Source: Pseudomonadota bacterium (GTDB lineage Bacteria > Pseudomonadota > Alphaproteobacteria > Sphingomonadales > SMXR01). Taken from it: 36,671 nucleotides of DNA. The notes under the pieces are model-generated. The model was not told the origin of the DNA. It searched no databases and worked only from the letters and a program-made list of their open reading frames with translations. This document shows, in pieces, positions 34,684 through 36,671 of this stretch; the stretch's first letter is position 1, and each line of letters begins with the position of its first letter. A program made the position numbers and the translations under genes. Location: contig JADFJJ010000009.1 in assembly GCA_022566215.1 (NCBI GenBank), positions 1 to 36,671 of the forward strand. Direction: 5' to 3'.

Positions 34684-35556
34684 ATGCTCGTGAAAGACGC
34701 GCTCAGGGAAGCGGCCCGGAAACTGACAGCGGCGGAGGCCGCAACACCCCTGCTCGATGCTGAAATTCTGGCGGCTTTTACGCTTGGGATAGAGCGCGGT
34801 GATGTTCTCTTGAAATGGGACGAAGCCTTTGCCCCGGATGACCTGAAACATTTCAACGCCCTGGTCAAAAGAAGGGCTCTCAGTGAGCCGGTGGCCCGCA
34901 TCACCGGTGTTCAGGAATTTTGGAGCCTGCCCTTCAAGGTCACCCCCGACACCCTGATCCCGCGCCCCGACAGTGAAACGCTGGTGGCGGCGGTGCTGGA
35001 AAGAACCGGGAAAACCTCACCGGTCCGCATCCTTGATCTGGGCACCGGGACCGGATGTCTGCTGCTGGCTCTTTTGTCCGAGCTGCCGTCGGCTGCAGGC
35101 GTTGGCGTGGATATTTCGAAAAGGACACTTGAATGTGCGTTTGAGAACGCCAAAAACCTGAACCTTTCAGGGCGCGCGCGCTTTACCGTCTTTGACTGGA
35201 TGAACGATATTCCTTTAAATGAAGGCCTTTTTGATATTGTCATCAGCAATCCCCCCTATATCCCGGCCGGTGAGATCGCCGGGCTGGAATTGGAAGTGGC
35301 GAAGTTTGCTCCCAGGGCGGCGCTCGACGGCGGGCCAGACGGCTTGGACCATTACCGCCGCATCATCGCGAAAGCGCCAGGGTTTTTTGGCGGCAAAGGC
35401 GGACAGATTTACCTTGAAATTGGTAATGGCCAAGCTGGCGAGGTTAAAACCTTGCTCAAGGAAGCGGGTTTTATAACCCTTGAAGCCTATCACGACCTGG
35501 CTGGAAAAACGCGGGTCGTGGCTGCGCAATTTTCAGTCCAGACTCTTATTGACTGA
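34684..35556 (+). CDS. prmC: Release factor glutamine methyltransferase
   Basis: Methylates the GGQ glutamine of RF1/RF2 with SAM. The 290-aa product has an N-terminal helical domain, SAM motif DLGTGTGCL (118-126) and the catalytic NPPY (189-192) followed by IPAGEIAGLELEVAKFAPRA. It starts 2 nt after the prfA stop, so the enzyme and its substrate are coupled. Its last 24 nt overlap the 3' end of the convergent GNAT-ACP gene. Confidence 0.97.
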   Translation: MLVKDALREAARKLTAAEAATPLLDAEILAAFTLGIERGDVLLKWDEAFAPDDLKHFNALVKRRALSEPVARITGVQEFWSLPFKVTPDTLIPRPDSETLVAAVLERTGKTSPVRILDLGTGTGCLLLALLSELPSAAGVGVDISKRTLECAFENAKNLNLSGRARFTVFDWMNDIPLNEGLFDIVISNPPYIPAGEIAGLELEVAKFAPRAALDGGPDGLDHYRRIIAKAPGFFGGKGGQIYLEIGNGQAGEVKTLLKEAGFITLEAYHDLAGKTRVVAAQFSVQTLID

Positions 35557-36378
35557 AATAAAGCGCGCTACGTCTTGAAGGTTAGAGATATCAACCACAA
35601 TATCGGGTTCCAGCTCCCTCCCCAAGTGGTGTTCCATTGCCAAAATCAGGCGGACATGTGACAAACTGTCCCAGGAACCCCAAGTGTCCACCGACGCGCT
35701 ATCCGGGATATCACGGGGGTTATAATAAGTTGCCTCAGCCAGAAGCTCCTTGGCGGTTTTGAAATTCCCGCTATTGGTCAACGCTTTATCTGGTTTTGAC
35801 AGGGTTTCTTTCTTGTCCTTTTTTGACTCCTGCCATTCTCTCTTGAGCAAGCCAAAGAGATAGGTATCCGCCCGGCCCCCTTCGACCGATGGCGAATGTT
35901 TCCGGAGAATTCCTTCCGAGGCATAGCCCAAAACCTTGTTGTTGAAGATTGAGGAGAAATTTCGGCCAATAATTTCACTTTCCGCTTTTTCCATCCCGAG
36001 AGTTAAAAATATGAAGTCCAGCATGTGTTCCCTTACTTCAATAATCACATCCTTGCCCCAGAATGTCTTATCCCCCAGGCCAACATTGGTCTTTGCTATT
36101 TTTTGTTTTAGGTCGGCAATGATAGTTATAAAACCAATCAGCCTCAAAGTTTCCTTGACGATAATTCCCAGGTGAAACCGGTCCCGATTGTTAAATTTTT
36201 CAATATGTTGGGCCGCCCGAGGTATGTCCCAGTTGCGGGGTTTTTGGTTGAATCCCCTCTGTATTTCCGCATCGTTCCACCAACTGGTGTAGTTTTCATC
36301 CGCATCCTCCGGTTTGAGAGAGCGCACAAAAAATCGCCTGGTTTCCATTTCAACCGGTTTTCCGGGTTCCCAGGTCAT
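35533..36378 (-). CDS. GNAT acetyltransferase fused to an acyl carrier protein domain
   Basis: The 281-aa product joins two recognisable domains. Residues about 11-185 are a RimJ/RimL-type GNAT N-acyltransferase (RRFFVRSLKPEDADENYTSW, TNVGLGDKTFWGKDVIIEVR, GMEKAESEIIGRNFSSIFNN, VLGYASEGILRKH). After a Lys-rich linker (185-205), residues about 205-281 are an acyl carrier protein with the phosphopantetheine site WDSLSHVRL (Ser238). Such proteins may transfer an acyl group from their own carrier to an amine, for example an amino sugar in surface polysaccharide synthesis; this is inferred. The gene is visibly AT-richer than its neighbours and sits where I would expect only core genes after prmC, suggesting acquisition. 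The start at 36378 has a poor ribosome site; ATG 36348 is an alternative. Confidence 0.85.
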   Translation of the reverse strand: MTWEPGKPVEMETRRFFVRSLKPEDADENYTSWWNDAEIQRGFNQKPRNWDIPRAAQHIEKFNNRDRFHLGIIVKETLRLIGFITIIADLKQKIAKTNVGLGDKTFWGKDVIIEVREHMLDFIFLTLGMEKAESEIIGRNFSSIFNNKVLGYASEGILRKHSPSVEGGRADTYLFGLLKREWQESKKDKKETLSKPDKALTNSGNFKTAKELLAEATYYNPRDIPDSASVDTWGSWDSLSHVRLILAMEHHLGRELEPDIVVDISNLQDVARFISVNKSLD

Positions 36379-36380
36379 AT

Positions 36381-36593
36381 TTAGGGTCTGGCCTCAATTG
36401 CCGAGTGGAGCTGTGTTGGCTCTGAAAAGGCAGTAAAACAGGAGAAAAACACAGGTGATAGCGTGTATCGGCGCGTATTTTCGACGCATTTTACTGCCTT
36501 TTCAGACCAACCCCGCAAGAGACCAATAAGGGGCCACGCCAAAATCGGGCAGACCTTTGTCAAAAGCGCTTCAAATAGATGGCTATTTTTCAT
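36381..36593 (-). CDS. Possible 70-aa ORF upstream of the GNAT-ACP gene
   Basis: An ORF with AAGGA about 7 nt before its ATG; its stop lies 2 nt before the GNAT-ACP start, so it could couple translation of that gene. The product (MKNSHLFEALLTKVCPILAW...) has no recognised domain. Its middle is encoded by the 97-bp palindrome at 36415-36511, which yields mirrored segments (WSEKAVK and CFTAFSEP), unusual for a real protein. It may be a leader ORF, a gene remnant interrupted by a repeat, or chance. 36594-36671 shows nothing recognisable. Confidence 0.35.
   Translation of the reverse strand: MKNSHLFEALLTKVCPILAWPLIGLLRGWSEKAVKCVENTRRYTLSPVFFSCFTAFSEPTQLHSAIEARP
36415..36511. repeat. 97-bp imperfect palindrome (MITE-like or structured RNA)
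   Basis: The left arm GTTGG, one bulged C, then TCTGAAAAGGCAGTAAAA (36415-36438) pairs with TTTTACTGCCTTTTCAGA then CCAAC (36489-36511). This gives 23 bp with a single extrahelical base and a 50-nt internal segment with further GC-rich pairing potential. I see no target-site duplication flanking it. It lies in the apparent leader of the GNAT-ACP gene. Confidence 0.6.
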
Positions 36594-36671
36594 CCCTTTT
36601 TCCTTGTTCTGACCGATTTTGACTATGGCACAACCCTCATCGGTAATTCAGTGCAGACACCTAGTCCCCCT

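Noticed and set aside
36415-36511. Integron attC site
   Set aside because: The palindrome ends in GTT...AAC, but attC core boxes have the opposite arrangement (AAC inside the left box, GTT inside the right) and no integrase is visible.

Overview
This window looks like a chromosomal segment of an alphaproteobacterium, probably Rhodospirillales-like. The evidence is the GC-rich coding sequence and a run of gene neighbourhoods common in that class: a Suv3-type helicase divergent from rpmB; cobT-cobS next to bolA; aroK-aroB-CorC-like; a tiny 'IPAP' protein, a secreted repeat-like protein, xerD and accA; secA; mutT, comF, grxC, nitrilase, DUF1178 and ubiG; and lysC-ptsP-rodZ-like-ispG-hisS-prfA-prmC. 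Taxonomy is inferred from gene order and protein similarity recalled from memory; no search was run. I saw no tRNA, rRNA, CRISPR array, prophage or insertion sequence.

Layout. 1-959 (-): 5' part of an RNA helicase, cut by the window edge. 1102-1386 (+): rpmB. 1409-4248 (-): cobT and cobS, late steps of aerobic cobalamin synthesis. 4312-4593 (+): bolA. 4598-4999 (-): small exported four-cysteine protein with a strong promoter. 5180-8102 (-): aroK-aroB and a CNNM/CorC-type membrane protein as one operon. 8250-12373 (+): 43-aa membrane peptide, exported 653-aa protein, xerD (apparently with an ACG start) and accA. 12374-15726 (+): long leader, then class I ribonucleotide reductase nrdA-nrdB and two tandem terminators. 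15925-16996 (-): two exported proteins of unknown function, 46 and 219 aa, whose promoters share a conserved 50-bp module. 17036-20407 (-): secA and an AhpD-like gene. 20571-20777 (-): an orphan Flp pilin. 20871-24572 (+): mutT, comF, grxC, nitrilase and DUF1178, with a convergent methyltransferase between mutT and comF. 24582-25352 (-): ubiG. 25476-35556 (+): lysC, NMO-like, ptsP, rodZ-like, ispG, hisS, prfA and prmC. 35533-36593 (-): visibly AT-richer DNA with a GNAT-acyl carrier protein fusion, a possible 70-aa upstream ORF and a 97-bp imperfect palindrome.

Most genes are core metabolism or information processing. The parts that look least described are (1) the promoter module shared by the 46-aa and 219-aa exported proteins, with two pairs of 11-bp-spaced half-sites that resemble an OmpR/PhoB-type operator; (2) the single-chain GNAT-ACP fusion and the palindrome beside it at the right edge; (3) the ACG start of xerD; and (4) several small proteins easily missed by gene callers (8250-8381, 15925-16065, 36381-36593).
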